From Photobacterium sanguinicancri (lineage in GTDB: Bacteria; Pseudomonadota; Gammaproteobacteria; Enterobacterales; Vibrionaceae), in contig NZ_AP024850.1 in NCBI RefSeq assembly GCF_024346675.1, positions 1,488,001 through 1,552,000 on the forward strand: DNA of 64,000 bases, written 5' to 3'. Shown piece by piece: positions 30,408 to 39,108 of this stretch. The translations under genes were made by a program, and so were the position numbers. The first letter of the stretch is position 1, and the number at the start of each line of letters is the position of its first letter. The notes under the pieces were generated by a model. That model was not told the DNA's origin. It saw only the letters and a program-made list of their open reading frames with translations, and ran no database searches.

Positions 30408-31760
30408 ATGTTTATTGGGTTTGATTACGGTACCGCCAATTGTTCAGTCGCGATGATGGAACAAGGAAAGCCAAGGTTATTAGCATTAGAGAATAACCAG
30501 CACTATATCCCTTCAACTTTGTGTGCTCCTACCCGAGAGTCAGTCAGCGAGTATCTGTACCGTTTTATGGACGTGTCACCAGTAAACGCAACGGGTGAGC
30601 AAGTATTGCGTCGTGCCATGTCAATGAACCGAGAAGAAGATATCATTGTTGAACGTGGTGATCTTCTGTTTGGTCAAGCGGCATTGGATTGTTATTTAGA
30701 TGATCCTGAAGAAGTTTACTATGTTAAATCACCAAAATCTTTCCTTGGTGCGAATGGTCTTCACGATGTGCAAATTAGCTTTTTTGAAGATCTTGTCTGC
30801 GCAATGATGAAAAATATAAAATCGAAAGCAGAGCAGGATGCCCAACAGGCTATTTCAAGTACGGTTATTGGTCGCCCTGTCAATTTTCAGGGAACAGGTG
30901 GTGAGCGTGCCAATCAACAAGCTGAAGGCATTCTACGTCAAGCTGCACAGCGTGCCGGATTCCAGCATATAGAGTTTCAATTTGAACCTGTTGCGGCAGG
31001 TTTAGAGTATGAAAGTACTTTAACTGGAAATAAAACCGTATTAGTTGTGGATATCGGTGGTGGTACGACGGACTGCTCATTAATTGAAATGGGCCCTGAG
31101 TGGGTCGGCAAGCATGATCGAACTAAGAGCTTATTAGCGCACAGTGGCCAACGTATAGGTGGTAACGATTTAGACATCCACCTTGCTTTTCGTCAGTTAA
31201 TGCCTTTATTTGGGTTTGGTAGTAAAACCTTAAAAGGCACTGATATGCCAATCAGCCAGTTTTGGAATGCGATTGCTATTAACAATGTTGCCGCGCAAAC
31301 TGATTTTTATGGCAGTAGTAACTTCCGCGCATTGGATCAATTACGACGTGATGCTGCAGACCCTGAAAAACTGAAACGTTTAATTCAGGTTTACCACGAT
31401 ACATTGGGTTATCAAATCGTACGTAAAGCAGAAGAAAGTAAAATTGCATTGAGTGATGCAGCGCAATACTGCACTAACCTCAATGTACTGTCTGAATGCT
31501 TACAAGCGGATATCTCGCAATCTGATATGGCAGCTGCGATTGAATCACCTCGTGTTAAAATGGCAGAGCTTGTACTTGAAGCGATGCAGCAGAGTGATAA
31601 AAAGCCAGATGTGATTTATATGACAGGTGGTACGGCACGTTCCCCTATTTTACGCGCAAGCATTGAAGCCTTATTGCCAAATGTACCAATTGTAAGTGGT
31701 AGCTATTTCGGTTCGGTAACTGCAGGCTTAGCGCGTTGGGCTCAGCACTGCTTTAAATAG
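30408..31760 (+). CDS. yegD: Hsp70-family chaperone-like protein YegD
   Basis: Hsp70/actin-fold ATPase lacking a full substrate-binding domain. MFIGFDYGTANCSVAMMEQG phosphate-1 motif, VVDIGGGTTDCSLIEMG phosphate-2 motif, IYMTGGTARSPIL adenosine motif. 450 residues, equal to E. coli YegD and opening nearly identically. ATG at 30408 behind GGAGTGTGGC. Chaperone clientele unknown. Confidence 0.92.
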   Translation: MFIGFDYGTANCSVAMMEQGKPRLLALENNQHYIPSTLCAPTRESVSEYLYRFMDVSPVNATGEQVLRRAMSMNREEDIIVERGDLLFGQAALDCYLDDPEEVYYVKSPKSFLGANGLHDVQISFFEDLVCAMMKNIKSKAEQDAQQAISSTVIGRPVNFQGTGGERANQQAEGILRQAAQRAGFQHIEFQFEPVAAGLEYESTLTGNKTVLVVDIGGGTTDCSLIEMGPEWVGKHDRTKSLLAHSGQRIGGNDLDIHLAFRQLMPLFGFGSKTLKGTDMPISQFWNAIAINNVAAQTDFYGSSNFRALDQLRRDAADPEKLKRLIQVYHDTLGYQIVRKAEESKIALSDAAQYCTNLNVLSECLQADISQSDMAAAIESPRVKMAELVLEAMQQSDKKPDVIYMTGGTARSPILRASIEALLPNVPIVSGSYFGSVTAGLARWAQHCFK

Positions 31761-31789
31761 TTTTCTGATGTCGATTAGGTTTAATATTT

Positions 31790-31815
31790 AAAGCCCGATG
31801 CAATATCGGGCTTTT
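31790..31815 (+). terminator. yegD terminator
   Basis: AAAGCCCGAT-GCAAT-ATCGGGCTTTT hairpin with a short T-run, about 30 bp after the stop. Confidence 0.75.
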
Positions 31816-31872
31816 ACTGTGCGTCATATGCGTTGTTTATCTATCAGCGTGAGTAAGCTAAATATGCTGTTA

Positions 31873-32181
31873 TCAGCTAGGTTTAGGCGCGTAAGCAGAG
31901 CACCAGCCATTGGCATTCACAACTTTGCCTGGGAATAGGGCACAAGGTCGCCATTCCTCACCATCAGCCCCTTGAATCAGGGCGCAGTTAGCGCAATGTT
32001 TTTCACTATCTGGTGAAGCATGAACGTATTTTAATGCTGCTGCTTGGGCGTCATCTTCTGCTAGGTGTGGAAGATCAGCAGCAGAAGCCGATTTGATGAG
32101 TTGTTTACCCCCTAATGTTACTCCAATAAGCCCACCAATACTGAGCTGTAAAAAACGACGTCTTGTAGGGTTTGATTTCAT
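31873..32181 (-). CDS. high-potential iron-sulfur protein (HiPIP), Tat-exported
   Basis: Periplasmic electron carrier with one 4Fe-4S cluster. Twin-arginine signal (NPTRRRFLQLSIGGLIGVTL) to about residue 36, then a compact domain with the four cysteines in the HiPIP spacing C-x2-C-x13-C-x13-C (HCANCALI, RPCALFPG, NGWCSAY). 102 residues. Start at 32181 behind AAGGAAAGAGC. Electron donors and acceptors are not indicated by the neighbours, yegD and a HAD phosphatase. Confidence 0.9.
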   Translation of the reverse strand: MKSNPTRRRFLQLSIGGLIGVTLGGKQLIKSASAADLPHLAEDDAQAAALKYVHASPDSEKHCANCALIQGADGEEWRPCALFPGKVVNANGWCSAYAPKPS

Positions 32182-32502
32182 TGCTCTTTCCTTATCCATC
32201 ATTGTTATCCGTACGTTTGCTGCGAGTAGGGTTATATACAGCAAAGCATCACGCAGAGTGTTATACGTTTGTTATTCTCACTCAGTTCATAATTGTAGAT
32301 TAACTCGTCGATAACAAAGGTCTCTGTGTTCATATTTTCATCTTTTTACTGACATATTTTGGTGACAAATTAGTGTTTAAATTCGGCATTATGATGTCGC
32401 GCATAGTTTCACAAATGAATCGCATCAATCGCTTGCAACATTTCCTTTACAAGCGCAAGCTGTCGCGGCTTAAAGAGCAAAGGAAACTTATAAGGTAAGA
32501 AT
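32182..32502. other. 321-bp intergenic region, HiPIP/HAD
   Basis: Shared divergent upstream region. Near the HAD gene, TTTCCTTT at about 32440 and AAAGGAAA at about 32478 are complementary and enclose AAGC/GGCTT, so the leader may fold and mask the Shine-Dalgarno region. Nothing else seen. Confidence 0.35.
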
Positions 32503-33156
32503 ATGAATCTATTTCTACTCGATGTGGATGGCACACTCGTTAATTCGAGCGCATTGGATCAACATTGCTTGACGCAAGCAATTGAAGACGTGTTAGGGAT
32601 CAAAGTGGATCCAGACTGGAGTCAATATCAACATGTGACGGACTCTGGCGTATTGGATGAAGTCATTAAAAAGCATAGCATCACAGAAAGCCGCTTTCTG
32701 GTTCATCGAAAAGTTGAAGCGCGTTACCTTGCGTTAATGCGTGAAGAAATGGCAGAGCACCCCCATGCTCAATATGAAATATCAGGTGCGAAAGACTTTA
32801 TTCATCACTTAGCTCAGCGTGATGATATTCATGTTGGGATAGCAACAGGAGGCTGGGAATCGGCAGCAAAATTGAAGTTACGTGCAGTGGGTATTGATAC
32901 CTCAATGCTTACATTTGCTTCGTCGTCAGATGCAATGAGCCGTACTGAAATCATGGCGCTAGCGACATTTAGGGCTAAACAAGACAGTGGTGTCGTGTTT
33001 GATCGCCGCGTGTTTATTGGTGAAGGGGAATGGAACCGTAATGCCTCGCAAGAGCTAGGGTTTGACTTTGTCGCTGTAGGAAAAAAAGTACAACATCACA
33101 CACAACTAGCAAATCTATCACATTACCAGTCGGTATTTTCACAGCTAGCAATGTGA
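32503..33156 (+). CDS. HAD-family hydrolase
   Basis: Phosphatase-type HAD protein of 217 residues: motif I LFLLDVDGTLVNSS, motif II VGIATGGWES (threonine), and motif IV VFIGEGEWNRNAS, where the usual DD/ED acidic pair is altered to GEGEWN. Cap domain about residues 15-85. ATG at 32503 behind AAGG. Substrate unknown. Stands alone between HiPIP and an exported protein. Confidence 0.75.
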   Translation: MNLFLLDVDGTLVNSSALDQHCLTQAIEDVLGIKVDPDWSQYQHVTDSGVLDEVIKKHSITESRFLVHRKVEARYLALMREEMAEHPHAQYEISGAKDFIHHLAQRDDIHVGIATGGWESAAKLKLRAVGIDTSMLTFASSSDAMSRTEIMALATFRAKQDSGVVFDRRVFIGEGEWNRNASQELGFDFVAVGKKVQHHTQLANLSHYQSVFSQLAM

Positions 33157-33335
33157 TTTGAATATCAAATAGAAAGTAGTGGGTCAGTTATTAAAATATT
33201 AATAGCCGAATTGATTAAGTAAAATGCTGTTGTGAATCACTCAAGTGATCGTTGTTCCATCTTAATTTGACGGTATTACCGTAGATTGAGTAAGTCAGCT
33301 AGATTAGTGGTAAGTCTTTTCATGTAGTTTTATCT

Positions 33336-33929
33336 ATGCCGCGATCTACTTCATCGTTACCCAAACTACTTACAATCTCTCTGCTGCTTTCTGGCGGTTT
33401 AGCCCAAGCAGCAGATGAAAACCTCACATATTGCCACAGTTATGCTGGCGTTAACTTTCCTGATTACCGTGCTCTTTGGAATGATGCTCACCCTGAGCAA
33501 ACAGCATTGAGTTATAAAGCCTTACTTAATCTTGCGACTAAGAGTCATGATAAAACTTATCTGAGTGAATTATTAAGCCAAATTGCGCGTACTTACACTG
33601 TACGTAATCAATTCAGTGATGCTGACTATTATCTGAGCCAAACGGCACTCTACTTGGATGATGCTCAAGCCAGCGCTCATGGGCACTATTGGGTAGAGCG
33701 AGCCAGGCTAAATTATACCCAACAGCACAAGGTGTTAGCCCTTTCTGCACTTGATCAAGCATGGAAGTTTACGCAAGACGCGAATGATGATCGCTTGCAA
33801 GTTGAAGTTGCAATAATGCAGAGCCACTATGATGAAGCGCAAGGGGCGCAATGGATGAAGAAAGCTCTGGCCATTATTGCGACAACGGATGATTTGCGCC
33901 TAAAAAAGGAGAGTAATACGTTACTTTAA
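33336..33929 (+). CDS. exported helical-repeat protein of unknown function
   Basis: Not recognised. 197 residues with a likely Sec signal (KLLTISLLLSGGLAQA) and a mature part that is helical and TPR-like (TYLSELLSQIARTYTVRN, then ADYYLSQTALYLDDAQASAH, LSALDQAWKF). One cysteine (YCHSY). Likely periplasmic. Start ATG at 33336 with no strong Shine-Dalgarno; about 180 bp separate it from the HAD gene. Confidence 0.6.
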   Translation: MPRSTSSLPKLLTISLLLSGGLAQAADENLTYCHSYAGVNFPDYRALWNDAHPEQTALSYKALLNLATKSHDKTYLSELLSQIARTYTVRNQFSDADYYLSQTALYLDDAQASAHGHYWVERARLNYTQQHKVLALSALDQAWKFTQDANDDRLQVEVAIMQSHYDEAQGAQWMKKALAIIATTDDLRLKKESNTLL

Positions 33930-34042
33930 ATTAGAAACGTATATGTATCGCATTGTTCATAAATAGGTTTACACATTTATCCGAATTTTACTAATCTCAT
34001 AATAGAGCAGTTATATTCGGTTAACGCCAAGGAGTAGCGGCG

Positions 34043-34453
34043 ATGAGTAAACAAGCATGGCTTGAGTGTTGGTTTAACAGCATTTTGGCTGCAGGAAGCG
34101 GCTTACGGTTGGCTGAGTGTGCGGCAGATCCTTTTATTTTTCATCTTCCTGGTGGTCGTGAATTAACACTAAGCCACGAACAATACAGTGAATATCTTAA
34201 GTTTTGGAATCAACGTTTTAGAGATATGTCCTTTACCTTTGAGCAGGTGATAGAAGCCGATAATAAACTAGTCGTCGCTTATCAGAGTTCTGCTTTGTAT
34301 TGTGGTGGTTGGTTAAAAATACCAGCAAAAAATCAAGCTGTGACTATGACAGGAATAATGATTTTTAAAATGGAAGAGGGCTTGATGACGGAATGTTGGC
34401 TTGAAGACAGTAGTTTTGATTTATACCAACAGTTAACGCGGTATTTAGAATAA
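34043..34453 (+). CDS. NTF2-like (SnoaL-type) domain protein
   Basis: A 136-residue protein with NTF2-like signature: N-terminal helix ending in a substrate pocket, HLPGGRELTLSHEQYSEYLK, strands VVAYQSSALYCGGWLKIPAK and MIFKMEEGLMTECWLEDSSF. Such proteins are often uncharacterised polyketide-cyclase-like or ester-binding enzymes. AAGGAG precedes the ATG. Convergent with the AGCS symporter across a shared terminator. Confidence 0.7.
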   Translation: MSKQAWLECWFNSILAAGSGLRLAECAADPFIFHLPGGRELTLSHEQYSEYLKFWNQRFRDMSFTFEQVIEADNKLVVAYQSSALYCGGWLKIPAKNQAVTMTGIMIFKMEEGLMTECWLEDSSFDLYQQLTRYLE

Positions 34454-34521
34454 CGAAGATGGTCACTACTGTTACATGGCATAAAAAGTCTGAGTTGAAT
34501 AGACCAACAGCCCATGAAAAG

Positions 34522-34558
34522 AAGCCCAAGCATGTTAATACAATGCATGGGCTTTATT
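34522..34558. terminator. bidirectional terminator
   Basis: AAGCCCA/TGGGCTT outer stem with an inner GCAT/ATGC stem, between the convergent NTF2-like and AGCS genes. Confidence 0.65.
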
Positions 34559-34585
34559 CGTTTACGTTCGTATTTTACTTATCAA

Positions 34586-35980
34586 TTAAGCAGTTTGTTG
34601 CTGTTCTACTTTTGTATCTTGCTTTAATTGTGAAAAGTACATACGGCTTTCAGAAATAACCACTTCACGTAGGAGCACCAAGCCGATGAGGTTAGGAATG
34701 GCCATTAAACCATTAACGATATCGGCAATTAACCAAATTAGATCCAGTTTAAGGAATGCACCCACGGCGATTAAAACTAAGAAAATAAACTTATAGGGTT
34801 TAATGGCTTTCACACCAAAAAGGTAGGTGATACAGCGCTCACCGTAATAGTTCCAGCCTAATATTGTGGTGAATGCAAAGAACATCAAACCGACGGAAAC
34901 CAATAAAGGGCCCCAGTACGATGATCCTAACCCCGAAGCAAATGCATACGTGGTCATTGCTGCACCAGCGTATTCACTTTCCCAAGCACCTGTTACAACA
35001 AGGGTTAACCCTGTCATAGTACAAATGATAATGGTATCGAAGAAAGTACCTGTCATTGATGTTAAGCCTTGGCGTACGCAAGAGTCCGTTTGTGCTGCAG
35101 CTGCAGCCATTGGGGCGCTACCTAACCCAGATTCATTCGAGAATACACCGCGCGCAATACCGGATTGAATGGCAAGCATAATACTCGCACCAACAAACCC
35201 ACCAGTAGCTGCGTGACCCGTAAATGCAGAGCTAACCACTAGCGCAACAGCACTTGGTAGTGCAGAGACTTGGCTAGCAAGTACAGTAATACAAGCAAGA
35301 ATATAAAAAGCAGCCATTACTGGAACAACTTTACTCGCCACATTAGAAATGGATTTGATCCCGCCAAGCGTGACTGTCGCAACCAGTAATGTGAGCGCGA
35401 CAACAGTGTATTCACGAGGTATTTCAAACGACAAGTATGCTGCGTCGACAATGGCATTAACTTGCGGAAATGTACCAATACCAAAACACGCCACACCTAA
35501 TGTGAAAAAGGCAAATAGCTTCGCTAACCACTTGCTGCCTACGCCTTTTTCAAGGTAGTACATTGGCCCACCAAGCATCTGGCCATTCGCATCTTGTTCA
35601 CGGTATTTGACGGCTAACAGACATTCAGCGTATTTGGTTGCCATGCCAAATAATGCAGCAAGCCACATCCAAAATAATGCGCCTGGACCACCCATTTTGA
35701 TGGCTGTTGCAACACCAACAATATTACCAGTACCTATAGTGGCAGAAAGAGCAGTACAAAGTGCAGCAAAGCTAGAGACATCACCCTTGGCTGTGTTTTG
35801 TTTTTTATTACGTGAAAATACGTAGCTTAACGCTAACGGTAAATAACGTATTTGGATAAAACCTAAACGCAGGGTGAGGTATACACCTGTACCAACAAGC
35901 AAAATAAGGAGTGGGGGACCCCAAATAAGGTTATCGACGATTTGTAGTAAATTTTGCAGTGTTTCTAAAAGGGGATTCAT
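34586..35980 (-). CDS. sodium:glycine/alanine symporter, AGCS family
   Basis: Inner-membrane Na+-coupled amino-acid transporter of 464 residues with about eleven membrane helices. Family motifs GTGNIVGVATAIKMGGPGAL, LGGPMYYLEKGVG and NESGLGSAPMAAAAAQTD. Preceded by a tandem glycine riboswitch on the same strand, so glycine is the likely substrate or signal; equivalent to V. cholerae VC1422. Start MNPLLETLQNLL behind GAGGAAGGC. Convergent with the NTF2-like gene. Confidence 0.92.
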   Translation of the reverse strand: MNPLLETLQNLLQIVDNLIWGPPLLILLVGTGVYLTLRLGFIQIRYLPLALSYVFSRNKKQNTAKGDVSSFAALCTALSATIGTGNIVGVATAIKMGGPGALFWMWLAALFGMATKYAECLLAVKYREQDANGQMLGGPMYYLEKGVGSKWLAKLFAFFTLGVACFGIGTFPQVNAIVDAAYLSFEIPREYTVVALTLLVATVTLGGIKSISNVASKVVPVMAAFYILACITVLASQVSALPSAVALVVSSAFTGHAATGGFVGASIMLAIQSGIARGVFSNESGLGSAPMAAAAAQTDSCVRQGLTSMTGTFFDTIIICTMTGLTLVVTGAWESEYAGAAMTTYAFASGLGSSYWGPLLVSVGLMFFAFTTILGWNYYGERCITYLFGVKAIKPYKFIFLVLIAVGAFLKLDLIWLIADIVNGLMAIPNLIGLVLLREVVISESRMYFSQLKQDTKVEQQQTA

Positions 35981-36068
35981 TTATGCCTTCCTCAATACAA
36001 CAAAGGAAGAGATACAGAACAACAGAAATGTTTGATGACAGAAATAAATTCTGCCTGCTGATCATATC

Positions 36069-36326
36069 TCCTCTGTCCTTTTGCCTGAGAGTTTCACTTG
36101 TGAAAATTCACAAGCTTGCTCCTTCGGCGTCCGATTTAACGGATCTCTCCAGAGGCTCCTCCAACAACAGTCCATACCAGCACCTTTTTCAAGGTGGTTA
36201 TCTGGTGCCTGAAAGATTTACGCTAGGTGTTTGAACAGTCACAAACGGTCAACGCTTACTTCTTCGGCGGGCTCAGTATCTATTATCGAAATAACAAATA
36301 GCGTGCCACTCTCCTGCTGCCTTCAA
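36069..36326 (-). promoter_or_regulatory. tandem glycine riboswitch
   Basis: Two aptamers in series on the minus strand. Downstream aptamer (about 36070-36166): GGAGAGA, GCCGAAGGAGCAA, then CTCTCAGGCAAAAGGACAGA. Upstream aptamer (about 36194-36326): GGCAGCAGGAGAG, GCCGAAGAAGTAA, CTTTCAGGCACCAGA. The order and motifs match the cooperative glycine riboswitch of Vibrio. It lies 89 bp from the AGCS start, so glycine control of the transporter is expected. Confidence 0.93.
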
Positions 36327-36829
36327 CGGAACTCAAATTTTAAGCCGCAATGGTAATCAAAAAAAACGGGGTTGTCTGCAAAAAAAGTAACCATATAGCA
36401 TAAAAGTATTCGTAAGTGATATAACCAGTGTTTCATTCTTAATGAAACTTGTTTAGTAAAAATAGTCACTAATAAACGTTGTAAAAGAATAACAATGCGA
36501 TATTAAATTAGGGTTATCTGTGGAAATTACTCGCTCTTAATTCTTTATGGTCAAAAAAATGACGCAGCTGTTAGAATGAATAATTATGAGTGGCATATTC
36601 AATAGAACCTATGGTTATTTAAAAGGTGCTAAAAGAGGGGGAAAGACAAACTAACTCATTGAAGCGTGGTAAAACTCGCTTTTTTTGTCTTGAATCATCA
36701 ACTCTGAGACAAAGTAGAGCGACTGGAATTATTGGATAATTTAGACGTTACTTATTCATAAGTAAGAAAAATTTGTATGTGAAATCATACTAATAATAAG
36801 TTGCGATTTTTAGTATTCATCGACATGGA
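36327..36829. other. 500-bp gene-free region upstream of riboswitch
   Basis: AT-rich. Should contain the minus-strand promoter of the riboswitch transcript and the plus-strand promoter of the AraC-type gene. At 36661-36686 it has an orphan hairpin plus T-run on the plus strand with no gene before it (see next entry). Confidence 0.5.
36643..36691 (+). terminator. orphan terminator-like hairpin
   Basis: GAAGCG-TGGTAAAACT-CGCTTT followed by T (run of seven T in all), nested within a perfect AAGACAAA/TTTGTCTT repeat. No reading frame precedes it, so it may end a small RNA starting around 36400-36550. Confidence 0.5.
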
Positions 36830-37621
36830 GTGTCAGAGGTTAACAAAGTGAGCGGTTGTTTGCTCATCGACTTTGTTAAGGTTATTTTTGCTGACACATT
36901 CAAAGGTGGATTTGTGATTTGGGTAAATTGTTGCCAACAAGATAAGCCGACTGTGGCAAAAGAAAACCTGAAGTTTTCTCACAGTGTGGTCGATGTGTCT
37001 CCTTACGAATTGCTCTCTACGATGACAGGGCATGAGCTCATATTTCTTGAAGTACTAAGCTCATCATCTGAAGGTTTTGAACTGTTACGTGCCGTTAAGA
37101 ATCGTTTCCCATCGGCCAAGATAGTGGTCGTTTACCATAAACTTGATGCCGATCTTGCGCTGAATGTACTCCGAGCTGGTGGTGAGGATGTGATTGGTGC
37201 TGATGCAAACCGACAGCAGCTAGATGAATGCTTTACAAGGCTGCATACTCACAGCATTCATACTGATGCAAAAGGGAATTTAGAAAGTCGTGAAATATCG
37301 ATCCGACCAGCATTAAAAATCATTGATGAAAATATCAGTGCACCACTAAGGGAAGAAGAGCTCGCCAATGCGTGCCAATATTCACCAACGTATTTCTCTC
37401 GCTTATTTCACAGCATTATGGGAGTCACACTTAAGCAATACATTATTAAGAAACGATTAGACCTTGCCTGTGGGTTATTGCGCTCAGATCGTGAAAAGAT
37501 CGCGACCATAGCAAATTCGACAGGATTTAAAGATGTATCGTATTTCTCCCGTGTCTTTAAAAAGCACATTGGTTGCTCACCTGGCGAGTTTAGAATGCGA
37601 AAAACAAACTTAGATGTTTGA
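36830..37621 (+). CDS. AraC-family regulator with degenerate receiver domain
   Basis: A 263-residue protein with C-terminal AraC double helix-turn-helix (about residues 158-258: ANACQYSPTYFSRLFHSIMG, IANSTGFKDVSYFSRVFKKH). The N-terminal 120 residues look like a receiver domain that lost its active site: ELIFLEVLSSSSEGF carries Glu where the phosphoacceptor Asp should be, and the acidic pair and conserved lysine are missing. GTG at 36830 is tentative; an internal GTG near 36915 preceded by GGTGGA fits the receiver boundary better. Target genes unknown; it lies divergent to the glycine-riboswitch unit. Confidence 0.75.
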   Translation: MSEVNKVSGCLLIDFVKVIFADTFKGGFVIWVNCCQQDKPTVAKENLKFSHSVVDVSPYELLSTMTGHELIFLEVLSSSSEGFELLRAVKNRFPSAKIVVVYHKLDADLALNVLRAGGEDVIGADANRQQLDECFTRLHTHSIHTDAKGNLESREISIRPALKIIDENISAPLREEELANACQYSPTYFSRLFHSIMGVTLKQYIIKKRLDLACGLLRSDREKIATIANSTGFKDVSYFSRVFKKHIGCSPGEFRMRKTNLDV

Positions 37622-37843
37622 TGTTACAAAATAGGATGCTTGTTGAAACTGGATTCTAACAATACTGCGAAAACGACCATTATTGATATCTCGGCTCGGG
37701 CAGTGTATTGCAAAAGATGAAAACAAACTTATTGTCTATGCTTGTGTTTATGTATAATCGCCCTCGCTTTGCTTATGTGACAAAAGGTTACAGTTAATAA
37801 GCAAGGCGTTTTCATCGGCGAATTTCATTGGCACTAAGATTAC

Positions 37844-38989
37844 ATGACATCTTTCCACGATATACTTGGCACAACAGCTTCTATGTCTCGCGAGGACGTA
37901 AAAAAGCGATATAAGATGCTATCTAACCGTTCTCATCCTGATAAGGGGGGATCTAAAGCTTTGATGCAGATGGTGCGTCAGGCTTATGAGCAAGTCATGA
38001 AAGGCAACGGTGCGAGCGAAGCAATACGCACTGTCATTAAGAAAGATGGTCGTGTTGACCAACTTCAGAATCAGCTTATCACTCTTGAAAAAATCCACGA
38101 AGAGTTACGTATTGCCTTCGATGAATCACAATCTAAATTACGAAAGTCGGAAGCTGAACTTAAACATCTTCGTAGTACCCAATCCCAGCAGTCTCATGAT
38201 GACTACGAGCTGACTCAACTTAAGCGAGAAAATATTCGCTTAAAGCGAGATATTACAGATTTACAACATGATCTACGAGCTGCGAAATCAACGCAACCTC
38301 TACGATCCGCTTCCAGTGAGTTGTCTGAAGATATTAATCCAAACTCGCCTTTCAAAGGGGCGAGTAATGTATTTAAACAGGCTAAAACGACAGGTTTAAC
38401 TCATAGACGCAAAGTATGGATTGTATTGGCACTGCCGCTGTTGGTAATTATGGCTATGCTGCTGCCTGCAGGTGAACATATTCAAACAATTATTGCATTG
38501 TTTGATTCACCGGCTGAAAAGGTTAACTCTCATCCGAAGATTTTGACTGCTCATCCAGATGATCTGGCGAAGAAAAATGCACAACAGCAAGCTGCGATGG
38601 TGATGGTGATACCAGAAAAACCCAAAGCACTTCCTCAGCTTAAGTTGGTTAAAGAGTTTGGGGCATGGCACAAAGGATACTTTGCTGAAACGCAACAGCC
38701 TTATATTGCGATTCGCAGTGAAGGGGGATCATATGTCTTACATAATTGCCAAGGTGAATTTCAATATTATATGAATCAAAATTTACGCAGTCGCCGTTTG
38801 CCTGCGAACTTGATTTATGAACGCCGTGATCGTCACTTTACTATCTATAGTATGCCTTATGGTAATGGCTCTACATTGGCGCAATGGAGCGGCAGTAAGA
38901 GTTTGTTGATCAACGATGAATACTTTCCAAATCAAGGCTTTGAAAATGCGTATCAAGATTTATTGAATACGTGTGATCTTGTCTATTAG
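37844..38989 (+). CDS. membrane-anchored J-domain protein
   Basis: Type III (class C) Hsp40: N-terminal J-domain with the HPD motif at 31-33 (NRSHPDKGGSK), a long coiled coil at about 70-150, a single membrane helix at about 191-208 (VWIVLALPLLVIMAMLLPAG) and a C-terminal domain of about 130 residues with two cysteines (NCQGEFQYYM, NTCDLVY). 381 residues. It probably recruits DnaK to the membrane; topology suggests the C-terminal domain is periplasmic. I do not recognise the C-terminal domain. Start ATG 37844 with weak Shine-Dalgarno. Confidence 0.8.
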   Translation: MTSFHDILGTTASMSREDVKKRYKMLSNRSHPDKGGSKALMQMVRQAYEQVMKGNGASEAIRTVIKKDGRVDQLQNQLITLEKIHEELRIAFDESQSKLRKSEAELKHLRSTQSQQSHDDYELTQLKRENIRLKRDITDLQHDLRAAKSTQPLRSASSELSEDINPNSPFKGASNVFKQAKTTGLTHRRKVWIVLALPLLVIMAMLLPAGEHIQTIIALFDSPAEKVNSHPKILTAHPDDLAKKNAQQQAAMVMVIPEKPKALPQLKLVKEFGAWHKGYFAETQQPYIAIRSEGGSYVLHNCQGEFQYYMNQNLRSRRLPANLIYERRDRHFTIYSMPYGNGSTLAQWSGSKSLLINDEYFPNQGFENAYQDLLNTCDLVY

Positions 38990-39047
38990 ATAGGCTTTTT
39001 CTTAATATAAATAAATGAATGAAGATAAGCCAATAAATACATGAGAG

Positions 39048-39081
39048 GTGCGCCATTATTCAAATAATGGCGCACTTTTTT
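39048..39081 (+). terminator. J-domain gene terminator
   Basis: Long stem GTGCGCCATTATT/AATAATGGCGCAC and six T, about 60 bp after the stop. Confidence 0.8.
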
Positions 39082-39108
39082 GTTTCAACTTCCTTTCTCA
39101 ATCGCTAT

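Noticed and set aside
35959..36234. 91-codon plus-strand frame overlapping the glycine riboswitch
   Set aside because: It is antisense to the highly conserved riboswitch aptamers and the start of the symporter gene; translation has no family features.
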